From Distichodus sexfasciatus (taxonomy: Eukaryota; Chordata; Actinopteri; Characiformes; Distichodontidae), in contig JAVGVS010000304.1 in NCBI GenBank assembly GCA_032718565.1, forward strand, positions 1-64,000: a stretch of 64,000 bases of DNA. Reading direction: 5' to 3'. Shown here piece after piece: positions 31,657-43,800 of the stretch. Within the stretch, counting starts at the first letter, position 1; each line of letters opens with the position of its first letter. The position numbers and the translations under genes are program-made. Below the pieces are notes generated by a model. It was given only the letters and a program-made list of their open reading frames with translations, did no database searches and was not told the DNA's origin.

Positions 31657-32700
31657 CCAGGTGGGGACAGGTTCATGTTGCACGACACATCGTCAGGATC
31701 AGCAGGGAATGTTTTGGATGACAGTAAGGGATGCAAGAAAAATTCCTGTGTATAGTTTTGTTCATGCCCCTTTGTAAATGGACCTCTCACTTTAGATATC
31801 CTAACCACATCACAGATTTTGTATTTAAACACTACATCTTTACCCTTTGCGGTCATTACACCATACAATGTTTAAAACACTGTTTTTTCATTGTCTTTGG
31901 TCACTTCTATAGGCCTCGTCCTGATACTCCAGTGGTAGCTGTTATTGTAGGAAGCTATCAAATCAACCAGTACATCAATATATCACTTAGAATTGACCAC
32001 TGTTAAATACCACCACATTTTACCTTTAGTAGTCCTATTGAAGCGCTCAACCACACTAGCCTTTATCTCACTACCTGTGGCAAAATGACAAATGTTGCCA
32101 TTAGTGGAAGTGTTTGTTGAAAAACTCTTTGCCACAATCAGACTGTAACTTTTGAGGTACATGCCCTTCCTTCAGAATAGATTAAAATGCTGTATCCACC
32201 TCGGCACCCATCTTACTTTTTAAAACACGCACCCACATGTATTTGCTAAATACATCTATACAGGTCAACATGTATTTGTAGTTGTCATTCTCCTTTGCAT
32301 ACATAGTCATATCAACCAGATCGGGCTGAAACTGTTTGTCTACACCATACACAACCACCTTATTCCTACTGTACTTAATACATATGGGTTTGTGAAGTGT
32401 GTAGGCATCCTTACCTGATAACCACTCAGTGACCTGTTTGTCTGATAAACATCGCCCTGTCTCTTTAAACACGGCCGCTTTTAATCTTGTTTTACCACCA
32501 AAAGAGCCCTCAGTAGAAGGGTGTATAGTAAACAGACTTTAGAAGGTTTGCCATGGCACAGAACTTGCAAATAATGATTAAAAATCAAACAATCTAGTTT
32601 TGATTTACTGTATTTATTTTCTTTACAAACATGTAAATACAAAAGCTGCAAAGAGTCATCATCCAAATTTCACAAAAGAAGACCCCAAAATTAAACCACA
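31640..32700 (-). pseudogene. Polinton integrase (retroviral-like), broken
   Basis: On the minus strand: an N-terminal region near 32520-32700; FKETGRCLSDKQVTEWLSGK near 32440; the core with DLVDMTMYAKENDNYKYM and CIDVFSKYMWVRVLKSK (32200-32330); a second catalytic segment (QSDCGKEFF) near 32130 in another frame; and a C-terminal domain (VFKYKICDVVRISKVRG) near 31790. It has at least four frameshifts or stops. It mediated integration of the linear Polinton. It differs in strand and motif from the adjoining ERV integrase. Confidence 0.88.
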
Positions 32701-32933
32701 CTTCATACATTTTTTCTGACTAGCATCACTGCTTTCAAGTTTGTTCAAATGTTGGATAGTCACCACATGCTTGGAGGAATATTCATACACATTGTCATCA
32801 AACATATTACCCAACATGTCTGTTGTACCAACATTTCACACATTGTTTGGCATGCTTTTTGGTTATCACAGTTTTACCACAACAACAATAACGCATATCT
32901 CACAAGGGCCAGTAGGGTTTTTAAGATGTTTCA

Positions 32934-33987
32934 TCAAGGTGTTATAAATTGTCTGTACTGCTCAGTACTCTGTATTTCAATAACGTCCAGTCGCTCGTCA
33001 ATGCGTGCTTCGTTTTCGAGCATACTGATAACAGCTTCCACAACAGCGGTGGTCTTTTGAAACCCCGGATTCATACTGAGTGTATCCAAGACTTCGGTAA
33101 TAACGTGCATGAACATTGGTTTGAAAAGCCTCTGTTTTATGTCATCCACGTTCGCACCGAAATAGTATGATTGAAGCACCTCAAGACAAGGATGTTGGAG
33201 TTGGCTGGGGTGGTCAACAACCATTGCACTCTTCATGACATTTTTCTATGATGATGTGTTGCAGAATGGTACATATACAGGCTTTTATGTGCTTGATGCC
33301 AAGGACCCCATGCATCCAACATCACACTCCTCAGCGCCCCCGCTGGAACCATCCGTATCGACAGACTCAGTCTTTTGCTCACTGGAAACATCCATACGCA
33401 GCATACGTTCACACAAAAAATCAACGCTGTCGCATGCCTCAGCCTTCGCAACTTCATCAACTAGCAGGATAGCCATTGTTGAATCATCAGTCTCTGTGAT
33501 GGTCGAGACCCTAGGCCTCAAATGTTTATAGATGATGGGCGGGTATTCCAGATGCTCCACCCCACATTTACACGCCAGATCCGGGACGTTTGTCTGAAAA
33601 AGTTGCGCCTTGATATCACAGAATCTGACCACAAGCTCACCCCATTTGAGCAACCTGTCTATCTTCTTGAAAGCATCATGTAATATAGGCACATCCTTCC
33701 AGACACATCACTTTCAGGTCTTTCAGGACTTTCTCAACATCAATTTCCCCACCATCCCTCACAATTGCATATTCACCACTACACATGTATATGTAATCCT
33801 CAGGGTTCCGCTCAAGACGATTAGCAAATATGTAGTAACACCTTTGAAGCAAAACACTGTCCCACACCACACTGTAGATATTATCCAGACCTGGAACTTG
33901 AAGGTCATGCCAAACTTTATTCCTGAACATTTTCCAATCTTCGACACCGAATGATATGTGCGCTTCACCATCGGGAACTGTTGTCAT
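32934..33987 (-). pseudogene. Unknown Polinton-associated gene, broken
   Basis: Three consecutive minus-strand blocks in different frames: 33987-33676 (MTTVPDGEAHISFGVEDW, ERNPEDYIYMCSGEYAIV), 33692-33285 (FKKIDRLLKWGELVVRFCD, acidic end) and 33236-32934 (LQSYYFGANVDDIKQRLF, VISMLENEARIDERLDVIE). Together they make about 340 codons with two frameshifts. The gene is upstream of and parallel to integrase. I recognise no domain. The first 12 codons are inversely duplicated just upstream (33993-34028). Confidence 0.6.
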
Positions 33988-34028
33988 CTAACACAACAGT
34001 TACCGATGGTGAAGCGCACATATCATTC
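33949..34028. repeat. Near-perfect 36-bp inverted repeat with 8-base loop
   Basis: Left arm 33949-33984 and right arm 33993-34028 pair with a single mismatch around the loop CATCTAAC. The left arm is the start of the minus-strand unknown gene, so that gene's first codons are mirrored on the plus strand (TDGEAHISF in the ORF at 33951-34202). Confidence 0.9.
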
Positions 34029-34816
34029 TATATTCTATATCTACTGTGTATAATTTCACACAGCGTTGATCTTTGTCAAAAAGTTATTTTAGAGTCCGAA
34101 AAAAAGCTGGAATCTGTTATAAGATCAATATGCCTCTTACAAACAACACCCTTTGTTTCAGACGATGCTTCCATTACTACAGCACACAATAGAGCCGTTT
34201 GAATACGCAAGATGTGCCAAAAAACACTATATATGCATGAACACACACACACACACACACAAAGTATGCTAATGCATTATCTTTAACAGGGAGTGGTAAG
34301 GGGGTGTTCTGGGGTCAGGAAGAACTAAGTGTTTTATCTACCACTTTTTAACAGTGGGGGTGGTAGGTCTGTGTCAGCCAGGGGTGTATGATCAGGGGCA
34401 GGAAGAATATCATAAATCAGGATACTAAAATATACCATAAATCAAGACAACATCTTTGACATCTGTCAGTCATAGGGTCATAAATCAGGGGGTCATAAAT
34501 CACTTTGACTGACAGTTTGACAGATTGGATATATACTACTGGTATGCTTTTTGACAATTACAAACAGAGCAAACAAAGCTTCAACCATTTAAAAAGACAA
34601 TATTCAATTTAGATTTCCATAATTCTTGTATGGGTTTTCATGATTTTGGTCAGATTAAACGAGGAATTACAGCAATGAAAGAAAATTAATGAAAATACTG
34701 AGGGAATAAATAAAAAGAAAACCAAGAAGACTTAGGACTGATGCAGTAATCAGGCTGTTACATCTATAATGATCTCTAGTTAAGTAATCAGAAATGCAAG
34801 TAAGGACATGACCTAC
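34029..34816. other. Noncoding flank right of the Polinton genes
   Basis: A CA microsatellite at 34239-34261. Four copies of CATAAATCA-type words lie at 34430-34505, possibly subterminal Polinton sequence. No terminal repeat matching the left side was found. The rest is ordinary AT-rich intron sequence up to prkg2 exon 16. Confidence 0.5.
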
Positions 34817-34879
34817 TTGTGTTTTTTGATGGCGATGATACCATTCTTCTTATTGCCAAGTCTTTCTGCAGGACTAAGT
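34817..34879 (-). CDS. prkg2: prkg2-like exon 16 (63 bp)
   Basis: LSPAERLGNKKNGIIAIKKH, the AGC-kinase segment after the C-lobe (ERLGN). Acceptor TTTTCAG; donor ACAA|GTAGGT. The phase continues exon 15 exactly. The following exons (usually W-x-GFNWEGL onward) were not found anywhere at lower coordinates. Confidence 0.9.
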
Positions 34880-37800
34880 CTGAAAAGACATAGAAACAGA
34901 ATATAACTTAAACCTCTCCAAGACCTGCTCTCCATCACTCCTGGTCCCAAGGTTATTAAGCTTCATTTTCATTCCAGCCACTGAGTAGATTGATTGCAAA
35001 ACTTGTTTCAAATGTGTTTTAGAGGTGTGAACCCTTACTGGTCTCATGATTAAATATATTTACGATTATCATGTCAGTGTTTCGATTCGATGCAATATCT
35101 CGACACATCATGATGCATCACATTTTTTTTTTACATTACTTGCACAAAGATTGGGCAGCCATAGTTACTACTGGGTTGTCCTTTTTAACTAGAATTTTTA
35201 TGCTTCACTATCACTAAGCAGTGCCATTATGATATAATTGCTTATGGTCTCCCATCGTCCGCATTTGCACTGTGATGCATCGATTGTAAGCTTTTGTAAG
35301 TCTGTCCCCTGTTTTTGTCCGTTTCAGGATACTGCGGCCATCTTCTTCCACCGCACATGTGGCACTTGCACTTTCTTTGTTGTGTTGTCATTTTGTCCCT
35401 TATGCTTTTATTTTGTTTTGTATTTTGATCGGCACTCATGCCATTTCGGCTCTTTGTGCTTTGATGAACACCTTTTGTTTGTTAAACTCTGTTTACATCT
35501 TGTTCTTTTCAATTCAATTCAATTTATATTGTGCTCTTAACAACAGTCATTATCATAAAGCACTTTACATATAACCCCAATTAAAAAAAAGCAGGGATGT
35601 TGTGCAAATTGTAAATAAAAACAGAATGCAACGATATGGGAATCTCATGAACCCATGCTGTATGTTATTCATAACAGAACACAGAAAGCATATAAAATGT
35701 TGAAACCAAGAAAATGTTTAATTTTAAGGAAAACATTTTGAATATCATGGCAGCAACATGTCTCAAAAAAGTTGGGACAAGGCCATGTTTACCACTGTGT
35801 AACATGTCCTCTTCTTCGAACAACTGTCTGAAAACGTCTGAGGACTGAGGAGATCAGTTGCTCGAGTTTTGGGAGAATCCTGTCTGATACAGGATTCTAG
35901 TTGCACAATTGTCATAGGTCTTCTGTGTCATATTTTTCGCTTTATGATGCGCCAAATGCCCCTAATGGGCGAAAGCCATATGCACTAATGCACTCCTATA
36001 CCATCAGAGATGCTGGCTTTTGTACTGCTGATAACGCGCTGGGTGGTCCTTCTCCTCTTTAGTCCGGATGACACGGGCTCCCTGGTTTCTGAAAAGAATT
36101 TCACATTTAGATTCGCCCGACCACAAAACAGCTTTCCACTTAGCCACAGTCCATTTTAAATGAGCTTTGGCCGAGAGAAGACAGCTTCTGGATGATGTTC
36201 AAATACGGCTTCTTCTTTGAATGATAGAGTTTTAAGTGGCATCTGTGGATGGCACTGCAAATTGTGTTCAGTGACAATGTTTTCTGGAAACATTCCTGAA
36301 CCCATTTAGTGATGTCCATTAAAGAATCATGCCTATATGTGATGCAGTGCTGCCTAGGAGAGCAAAGATCACAGGCATCTAGTATGGGTTTTCGGCCTTG
36401 TCCCTTACGCACAGAGACATATCCAGATTCTCTGAATCTTTTGATTATGTTATGAACTGTAGATAATGATATATTGAACCTCATTGCAATTTGATGCTAA
36501 GGAACTTTTCTCCAAGATGCTCCTTTTATACCCAGTCATGTTACCAATTGTTCTAATTAGTTTCTAATTATTCCTCCAGCTGTTGTTTATTTAACTTTTC
36601 TAGGCTCGTATCGACCCGTCCCAACTTTTTTGAGATGTGTTGCTATCATGAAATTCAAATGAGCCTATATTTTTCATGAAATTGCAAAATGTCTCAGTTT
36701 CAGCATTTGATATGTTTTCTGTGTTCTGTTATGAAGAAAATATGGGTTTATGAGAGTTCCATATCATTGCATTGTGTTTTTATTTACAATTTGCACAACG
36801 TCAAATTGGCGGTCCGATCCTCGGCTACAGAACCTAGCTCTTGGGACATGGAGTTTAAGTATCTCGGGGTCTTGTTCACGAGTGAGGGACGGATGGAGCG
36901 GGAGATCGACAGGCGGATCGGTGCGGTGTCAGCAGTGATGCGGGCACTGCACTGGCCTGTCATGGTAAAGAAGGAGCTGAGCCAAAAGGCAAAGCTCTCG
37001 ATTTACCAGTTGATCTACGTTCCTACTCTCACCTATGGTCATGAGTTGTGGGTAGTGACCGAAAGAATGAGATTGCGAATACAATCTCGGCCGAAATTAG
37101 TTTCCTCCGCAGGGTGGCTGGGCTCTCCCTTAGAGATAGGGTGAGAAGCTCAGTCATTCGGGGGGGACTCGGAGTAGAGCCGCTGCTCCTCCGCATCGAG
37201 AGGAGCCAGATGAGGTGGCTTGGGCATCTGGTTAGGATGCCTCCTGGACGCCTCCCTGGTGACGTGTTCCGGGCATGTCCCACTGGGGGGAGGCCCCAGG
37301 GAAGACCCAGGACACGCTGGAGAGATTATATCTCTCAGCTGGCCTGGGAACGCCTTGGGTCTTCCCCCAGATGAGCTGGACGAAGTGGCAGGTGAGAGGG
37401 AAGTCTGGGTTTCCCTGCTTAGGTTGCTGCTCCTGCGACCCGATCCGGAACAGCGGTAGAAAATGGATGGATGGATGGATGGATGGAATTTGCACAACGT
37501 CCCAACTTTGTATAACCTAAACCCCCAATGAGCAAGCCTGAGGTGACAATGGCAAGGAGAAACTCCCTCTAGTAGGAAGAAACCTTGAGGGGAACCAAGA
37601 CTCGGAAGGGGACCCCATCATCCTCTGGGCAACCGGGTGCATGAAAATTTAATCGTTAATTTATTTTTTTATTTTTTTTAATAATCCCGCCACCACCCCC
37701 TCTTCTGAGGACAACTTTATTTTTAATAACAAATTTCATTGAGCAAATTTAAACTACACAAGCCCTGACGCATTTTTTAGAAAAGAAGGGGTATTGATTG

Positions 37801-40800
37801 AGGGAATTACAGAAATCCAAACAAACAAAACAAAACAAACAAACAAAAAAGAAAGAACAAGAGAGAAGGAAAAAAAAAATAAATAATAATGATAACAATA
37901 ACAATAATAATAATAAGAAAAAATAGAAGATGAAGAACAAAAACGGAAGGGTTAACAAAACACCAACATCAACAGGAACAGCAACAGAAAAACAAAAACA
38001 AATAATAATAATAATAATAATAATAATAAGAGTATAAATAGAAATATATATACACATACATACATAAGTAAACCCACACCATTATATGGCTATGTAAACA
38101 CTTGTGTGTATGTGTAAACTGGTTTGTCACTGGAAGTGGTAGAGGTTGAAGTGGTAAAAGATGACGTCGTCGGGGGACACAGCGCCCCCCCCAACCCCGA
38201 CCCAAGGCAAGGGCAGGGAGGACCAGCAGTCGAGGCCCCCAGCGACCACCCCCAGCGCAGGGCCCAAGGACGTACGCCCCCAAGGAAGCCGCCCCCCCAA
38301 CCCAGGGGGAAGTCAGCAAGAGGCCAAGGGAACGATGGCCTCCACCCCGCACCCCGCAAAAAGGGCTGGGTGGCAGAGCCCCCAGTCCCACCCACAGCCC
38401 CCCACCAGTGTGGTTCAGGCCCAGAGCTAAGGCCCCCGGCAGCCAGGGCCATGACCCCGCCCCCGGGGAAGCGCCGCCACACCCCGGCAGGGCCAAGGGC
38501 CCCCCGGACCCACCCCCACAGCGGGACGGACCGGAGCCCGCTGCAGCAACCCAGCCCACCGACCGCCAGGACACCACCGGAAGATCAGAGGGGGCCAACT
38601 GACAAAGGCCACCCCCACCCCACCCAGGAGCAGACCCAGGCGACCAGAGAGCGGCAACCCAGCCAACCGACCCCCGGGACACCGCCGGAAGATCAGAGGG
38701 GGCCAACTGATGAAGCCCACCCCCACCCCACCCAGGAGCGGACCCCAGGCAACCAGAGAGTGGCATCCCCCCCACCCAGCCAAGACCAGGCACCCTCCCG
38801 CCAAGAAGTGCCCGGAGAGCCCCAAAAGGACCCTAATTAGTCATTTTTAAAGAAGTGAACACATAAAAAAGTCCAAGGGACGCTTTTGAATCCTGAGTTG
38901 TTGCTGGGGCCGCTTGCTAAGATTGACTTAGCAACATTAAGCTTCCAGGGATCTCAGCATCACAGCAAACCACCGTCGGCAAACTTAAGCAATCAGTGAG
39001 AGTGGCAGGACGAGAGCACCAATCCCCCCTTTCACCTTTAATCTTAATTGAGCATGAACCTCCAGATCTCGCCTTTACCTAAAAAAGGGATTTTAATATC
39101 CAAAAGACTGACTAAACAGGTAGGTCTTAAGCCTTGACTTAAAAGCAGAGATTGTTTCTGAGCTCTGCATGCTAATAGGAACCGTGGTGCTTTTTGAGCA
39201 AATGCTCTTCCCCCCCCAAAGTAATGTTCTTTATTCTGGGTATTACTAAAAAACCTGAATCTTGCGATCAAAGCGTACTAGTCGGACTGTAGTTGTAAAT
39301 GAAGTCACTCACATACTGCGGTGCAAGACCATTTAGAGCTTTATAAGTCAACAGGAGTATTTTATAGTCAACACAAAATTTAAGTGGCAGCCAGTGGAGT
39401 GAATTGGGGTGATATGATCATATTTTTCATTTTTGGTGAGGACTGCTGCATTCTGGACTAGCTGGAGTTTATTTAATGACCTATTTGGACAACCGGAGAA
39501 TAAGACATTACAGTAATCAAGTCTGGAAGTAATAAACACATGAACCAATTTCTCTGCATCTTGGAAGCATAGCATGTTTCTTAGTTTGGCAATATTACGA
39601 AGTTGAAAGAAGGTGGTGCGACTAATGTTAGAAGCATGTACATCAAATGAAAGATCAGAGTCTAGAGTAACACCAAGATTTTTAACAACAGTACTTGGTG
39701 CAAGAGATGGGCCATGATGTCAGATAGTTGACTTCTGGTGGCTTTAGTGCCAGTGAAAAGAACTTCAGTCTTATCTAAATTTAACTGGAGGAAGTTGTCA
39801 GACATCCACTTTTTGATGTCAATTAAACATTCTTCCACTTTCTGAAGGTGCTGTCTGTCGTCTAGTTTAGCTGATATATACAATTGTGCATTGTCTGCGA
39901 AACAATGAAGACTAATACCATTCTTACGAATAACTGAGCCTAATGGTAGCATGTGTAGTGAAAACAGCAGGGGACCTAAAACTGATCCTTGTGGCACTCC
40001 ATATTTCACCTTGACATGTTCTGAGGAAGGTAGGATTTGAACCAAGAGAGGGCCACCCCCGATAGAAACAACATGTTCAAGTCTATCTAGGAGAATGGTA
40101 TGATATATAGTATCAACGGCAGCACTAATATCAAGCAGCACTAGGGGCAAGGTACAGCTCTGATGAGCAAATAAGAGGAAATCATTCACTACCTTCAGCA
40201 GAGCAGTCTCTGTGCTATGGTTGGCTCTAAACCCAGACTGAAATCTTTCATAAATCTGGTTTTCATGCAAAAATGAGGTTGGTTGACTGGCTTCAACTTT
40301 CTTTATTATTTAAGACTGTCACGGCCGCATCCCTCTCATGGGCTATGCCACAGTCTCCGGAGTTCTGACCTGGGGGTATTTGTTCTGTTCTCTGGTTGCA
40401 CTTTCGGTGCCATTCCTGTCGTTTCTTGTCCACCTTGTGTGTCTCCGGTTTGCTTTAGCTTTCCCTGCTAGCTTGCTCCTCACTTCTGGGTTTCTAAGTC
40501 TTCACTTTGTTCACTCCCCGTTTAGAGCCCACCCCACGTCCGTGTTTGTTGTGTGCACTACGTGCCTCCTACCTAGTAGGTCAGTCTCTGTTTAGGACAC
40601 CCCCACACTTATTATTAAGTTCACCTGTTCCTTGTTTACTTTCTGTTTGGGGATTGGTACTTGTAGTCATTAGTTGTTTTTCCCATTTTATCAAACCCAG
40701 TTCTACCCAGTTTTTCCCGTGTCTTTCACCCTCATATGTAGCGCGTTTCGTTCTGTTGTTTTTTGTGCTTCCCATATTTTTGGATTTACGTTGCTGCTTG

Positions 40801-43800
40801 TTTTCATCCCATCCTGTTGTGTTTCTCACCTGTGTCTCTCCTGTGCTTCTTTTAGGCTTGCGTCTCCCAGTAAGTTTCTCGTTCCGGTCAGACTGCTGCG
40901 TTGTTCAGAGTCTGGATCACCTGTTTTCGCCTTGTGGGATTTTAGAGCTCCGGTTTCAAGCTCTTTGGGTTTGCCCACAGAGGATTCCCCTGTTTTAAAG
41001 TATAGTATGCTGGGAGCACGGGTCCACCATTCCATTATTCCTTTCTATTTTTGATCTCATTTGCCATTATCTGTATTCTGCTCAAGCCCCATTAAAGAGT
41101 GTAGTAGAGTGGCAGCACAGGTTCCCCATTCTGTTCATACTGTGGCAAGCCAGCAGAAGGAAGACACCCTGAAGATTTTTCAATGAAGTGAAGCACTTGA
41201 AAAAGACACACCACAAAAACATGCAACGGCAGAGTGTTAAATCTCAACACTAACTCACTCAACCACATAACTTCTCCCCAGCCCTATCCTTGCCGTACAA
41301 ATTTCCCGGTGGGTGACCAGAACATTACTGCCCAAACACTATTGAAAGAAGGAACAAAAACACAAAAAAGTGAAAAACACCCCTAACACACAGCATGCAG
41401 TTACACCCCGGCAAAAGATATAAACCTAAAACTTAAACATGCAAATGAGCAGCACCCACAGCCTTATGGGAGCGTGCAGCCTTACCGGTGCCAATCGTTA
41501 CAATACTTTCTTTTTAGTAATGTTTGCCTATCTCAGTATTTTGGCTTCATGTCTACCTGTTTATTTTTCACCTCCATATTTTGTCCTGATTTTTCCGCCA
41601 ATATATTTTTGCCTGGAGTTCCACCTGTGTATTGTGACCTGTTTTGTATTCATATTTTTTGTCCTGCTTGAATTGTTATATTTTTGTCCCATGACTTATC
41701 AAATCAAATACGCTCCGCACCATGACAAAGAGATAAGAGTTTGTCGCCACTTATTCTAATTTCCGTGCATCTTGTTTTAAGATATGTATGTGGTCGTTAT
41801 ACCAAGGAGATGTATTATTTTCTCTGATCTTTTTCATTTCAAACGAAGTATAGATAATCCGTATTGCTCTGAAGTTCAGTGGCATTTAACATTTCTCCTG
41901 TCAGGAACAATAGATTGGGGAGATTATCAATAAGGTTACTAGCTGTATTTGACGTGATTGTACATTTGTTACAGAAGTGAGTTGGGGAATTTGTATTTTG
42001 ACTAAGGTAAAAATGATGGGATTAAATCAAGGGTATGACCGCAGTTGTGAATGAGCCCAGTTATATTTTGAACAATAACCATGGAATCTAGTATATTAGT
42101 AAAGGCTGCAGTCAATCTGAATGATTTAAATTTAAATCCTGACTTCTGTGTTATTGAAAGAGATCTTTCATAAATGGTTGCAATGCCTTCCCCTTTACCA
42201 CTGAGCCAGGGTTCATAACTATATCCTGGAGGTGTCACATTATTTAAGGCTAAATACTCATTGGGGCAGTTTCCCAGACAGGGATTAAGACTAGTTCTGA
42301 ACTATATTTCTTTTTCAATGGAAAATCTCCATTCAAAACACTCTGTAATCCAAGACTAGTCTTAATCTCTTTCTGGGAAACCGCCCCATTGTGTTTTACC
42401 TATATCTCAGTTAGGACATGGTCTGAAATCATTTCATCTATAATAAGTGCCTTAGTAGTTAATGATCTAATATTTAGCAGTCCTACTTTTAGCTTTGTGG
42501 TGCAGGTATTCTGCATTGAGTGCTCTAATTTAATACGAATTACATTAGAAAATGACTCCTTTCACACTCTACATGAACTATTTTTGGTTCGGGGGACAGA
42601 GACAATGTCAATATGGTGGTACCTAGGTGACGACTCAAGGTAACTCGCAGGCGGTTGGTTTAGCCTTTCTGCCTAGCCTTGGCTGCGGTTTGTCAATGGC
42701 TGTCTATACCTGAAACTGCATAAAGATTAGCTGCTATGTTCATTGAAATACCACCCATGAGGAGTGGATACCATCCCGGCTCAAAAGATCCGGCTTTCCC
42801 TCAAAAGTGGACCAGTTATCTACAAAACCTACAGTATTATCAGAACACCACTTTGACAGCCAGCAGTTCAGCGTCCAAAGCCTGCTGGAGGTCTCGGGGA
42901 TACTTCTAGCTAGGAAGGGGCCAGAGAGAATTACTGCCTGTGACATTGTTTTGGCTAGCCGCTATTTTTACGTGCTGTAGAATAGAATCACCTATCACCA
43001 GAGGACTTTCAACAGGTGTTTCAGTGGGTGTTTTGACACCGGTCTCTGTCACGGTTAGAGTTAGACTAAATTTTAATCACTTTACTCATTTTAACCGCTG
43101 ATTGTATGGCTTGAATCACTTAGTGTGAGGAAAAATGCGAAGAAGAGTTAATGTTGAGATGCTGCGCCTCTGGGTAGAAAAGTATTCTATAAGCTTAGCA
43201 AATCTCTCATGGAGAATTTTAAAATGTTGCTCCAAGCAGTGTCTAATTAATTGTTAGTCTCCTTGATTTACAAGTTTGTAGAAAAGATTGGAAAAATATA
43301 AATGCAATTTAAGTTTGAAGGAGAAAAAAGCAGTTTGGGACGCCAACCGGTGTGGCGCTACCGAGAAGAAGGAAGTGACATGATGTGACACAAGATCTGA
43401 GAGCCCACCATGCTTGATAACACACTGGACCAGTGTTACTCCACCATCCCAGAGGCATATCAAGCTCTAATCAGAACTCTGATTGGTGAGCAAGAGAAAA
43501 CATCATGTTTGTGACTGTGACCTTTCCCTTCCAGATAGGCTCAATTACTTCTCCTGCCAATCAGAGTCTCCTCTATTATTCTCTCGTTACACCAAAAACT
43601 GTACATTCAGCCTCTGTCAAACTGTAAACATACCACTGTGGTAGTCTTCATCTCTTATCTCTGAATCTGTCTACTGGAGTGAAGTGGAACAACTGGTGAG
43701 GTGGTGCAAAGACAATAATCTAATCCTCAATATATCCAAAACTAAAAAACTTAGAAAGAAGGCAGCCCAGCATCTCCCCATCTCCATCAATGGCCAGGCT

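Larger units (their letters stand above)
25058..31660 (+). mobile_element. Endogenous retrovirus, 3' truncated (5' LTR-gag-pro-pol-env start)
   Basis: A gamma/epsilon-like simple ERV inserted in the Polinton minor capsid gene. It has a 5' LTR, PBS-like site and leader, gag with a myristoylation signal and one CCHC knuckle, pro-pol in the gag frame after UGA, and the first about 80 codons of env. The remainder of env and the 3' LTR are missing: Polinton integrase sequence starts right after 31660. Gag has lost most of capsid, and pol has frameshifts. It is defective. Confidence 0.9.
20524..31745 (-). pseudogene. Polinton minor capsid (penton-like) protein, split by a Gypsy element and an ERV
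   Basis: A single jelly-roll penton-like protein. The clearest part is 24610-25057 (minus), with DGVFKIYDKTCESTKAC, GIVAETNSRIAQYNVKL and GLKFHGKLALILGFND. The C-terminal part lies beyond the Gypsy insertion at 20524-20651 (VPFKLGKVVAKLHF). It ends in a TGA that overlaps the pX-like ATG. A probable N-terminal fragment lies at 31662-31745 (QEFFLHPLLSSKTFPADP), beyond the ERV, directly continuing from the integrase end. Some N-terminal codons appear lost. The assignment of the N-terminal piece is the weakest part. Confidence 0.75.
6840..34030. mobile_element. Degraded Polinton/Maverick (adintovirus-like) element with nested insertions
   Basis: A large self-synthesising DNA transposon, closely related to adintoviruses. 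The plus strand has polB, packaging ATPase and two small conserved genes (6840-16178). The convergent minus strand has an unknown gene, integrase, minor capsid, pX-like, major capsid and protease (33987 down to 16351). This gene set and the two convergent blocks are characteristic of the group. The outer terminal repeats were not located, so the ends given are those of the outermost recognisable coding sequence. Removing the insertions described below leaves about 12-13 kb, somewhat below the usual 15-20 kb. Every major gene is broken by frameshifts or insertions, so the copy is dead. Confidence 0.88.
35577..37510 (-). mobile_element. Tc1-like transposon with about 210-bp inverted repeats, in the LINE tail
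   Basis: The left end (GGGATGTTGTGCAAATTGTA near 35597) is mirrored at the right (TACAATTTGCACAACGTCCC, joined across the RTE insert). Extended similarity runs to GTCTCAAAAAAGTTGGGAC near 35760 and 36630. It splits the LINE 3' sequence between about 35575 and 37512, next to TATA. The exact ends are approximate. Confidence 0.8.
35503..43465 (-). mobile_element. L2-type LINE with esterase-like ORF1, interrupted by several insertions
   Basis: Read on the minus strand: an ORF1 esterase-like part (42946-42740), endonuclease (42640-41760), RT (40310-39350) and a long 3' UTR. The UTR includes GAGGGAGTTTCTCCTTGCC near 37560 and ends in repeated ATTGA units at about 35505. A MITE (42262-42388), a probable solo LTR (40317-41727) and a Tc1 with an RTE inside it (about 35577-37510) are inserted. 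All ORFs are broken. It lies in prkg2 intron 15 in the gene's own orientation. Confidence 0.8.

Noticed and set aside
31608..31868. Minus-strand ORF considered as part of the ERV
   Set aside because: Strand and motif (DVVRISKVRG) fit the Polinton integrase C-terminal domain, not a retroviral product in antisense.
1..34816. Search for the remaining prkg2 C-terminal exons
   Set aside because: No minus-strand segment with the expected GFNWEGL or terminal GWD motifs and splice sites was seen; the exons are probably left of the window.
38124..38840. Long overlapping ORFs in several frames on both strands of the GC-rich block
   Set aside because: The predicted proteins are Pro/Gly/Arg low-complexity and overlap in opposite frames; stop-poor composition explains them.
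40283..41054. Plus-strand ORFs rich in Phe/Ser/Leu
   Set aside because: They lie in the probable solo LTR; composition of the T-rich LTR explains them.
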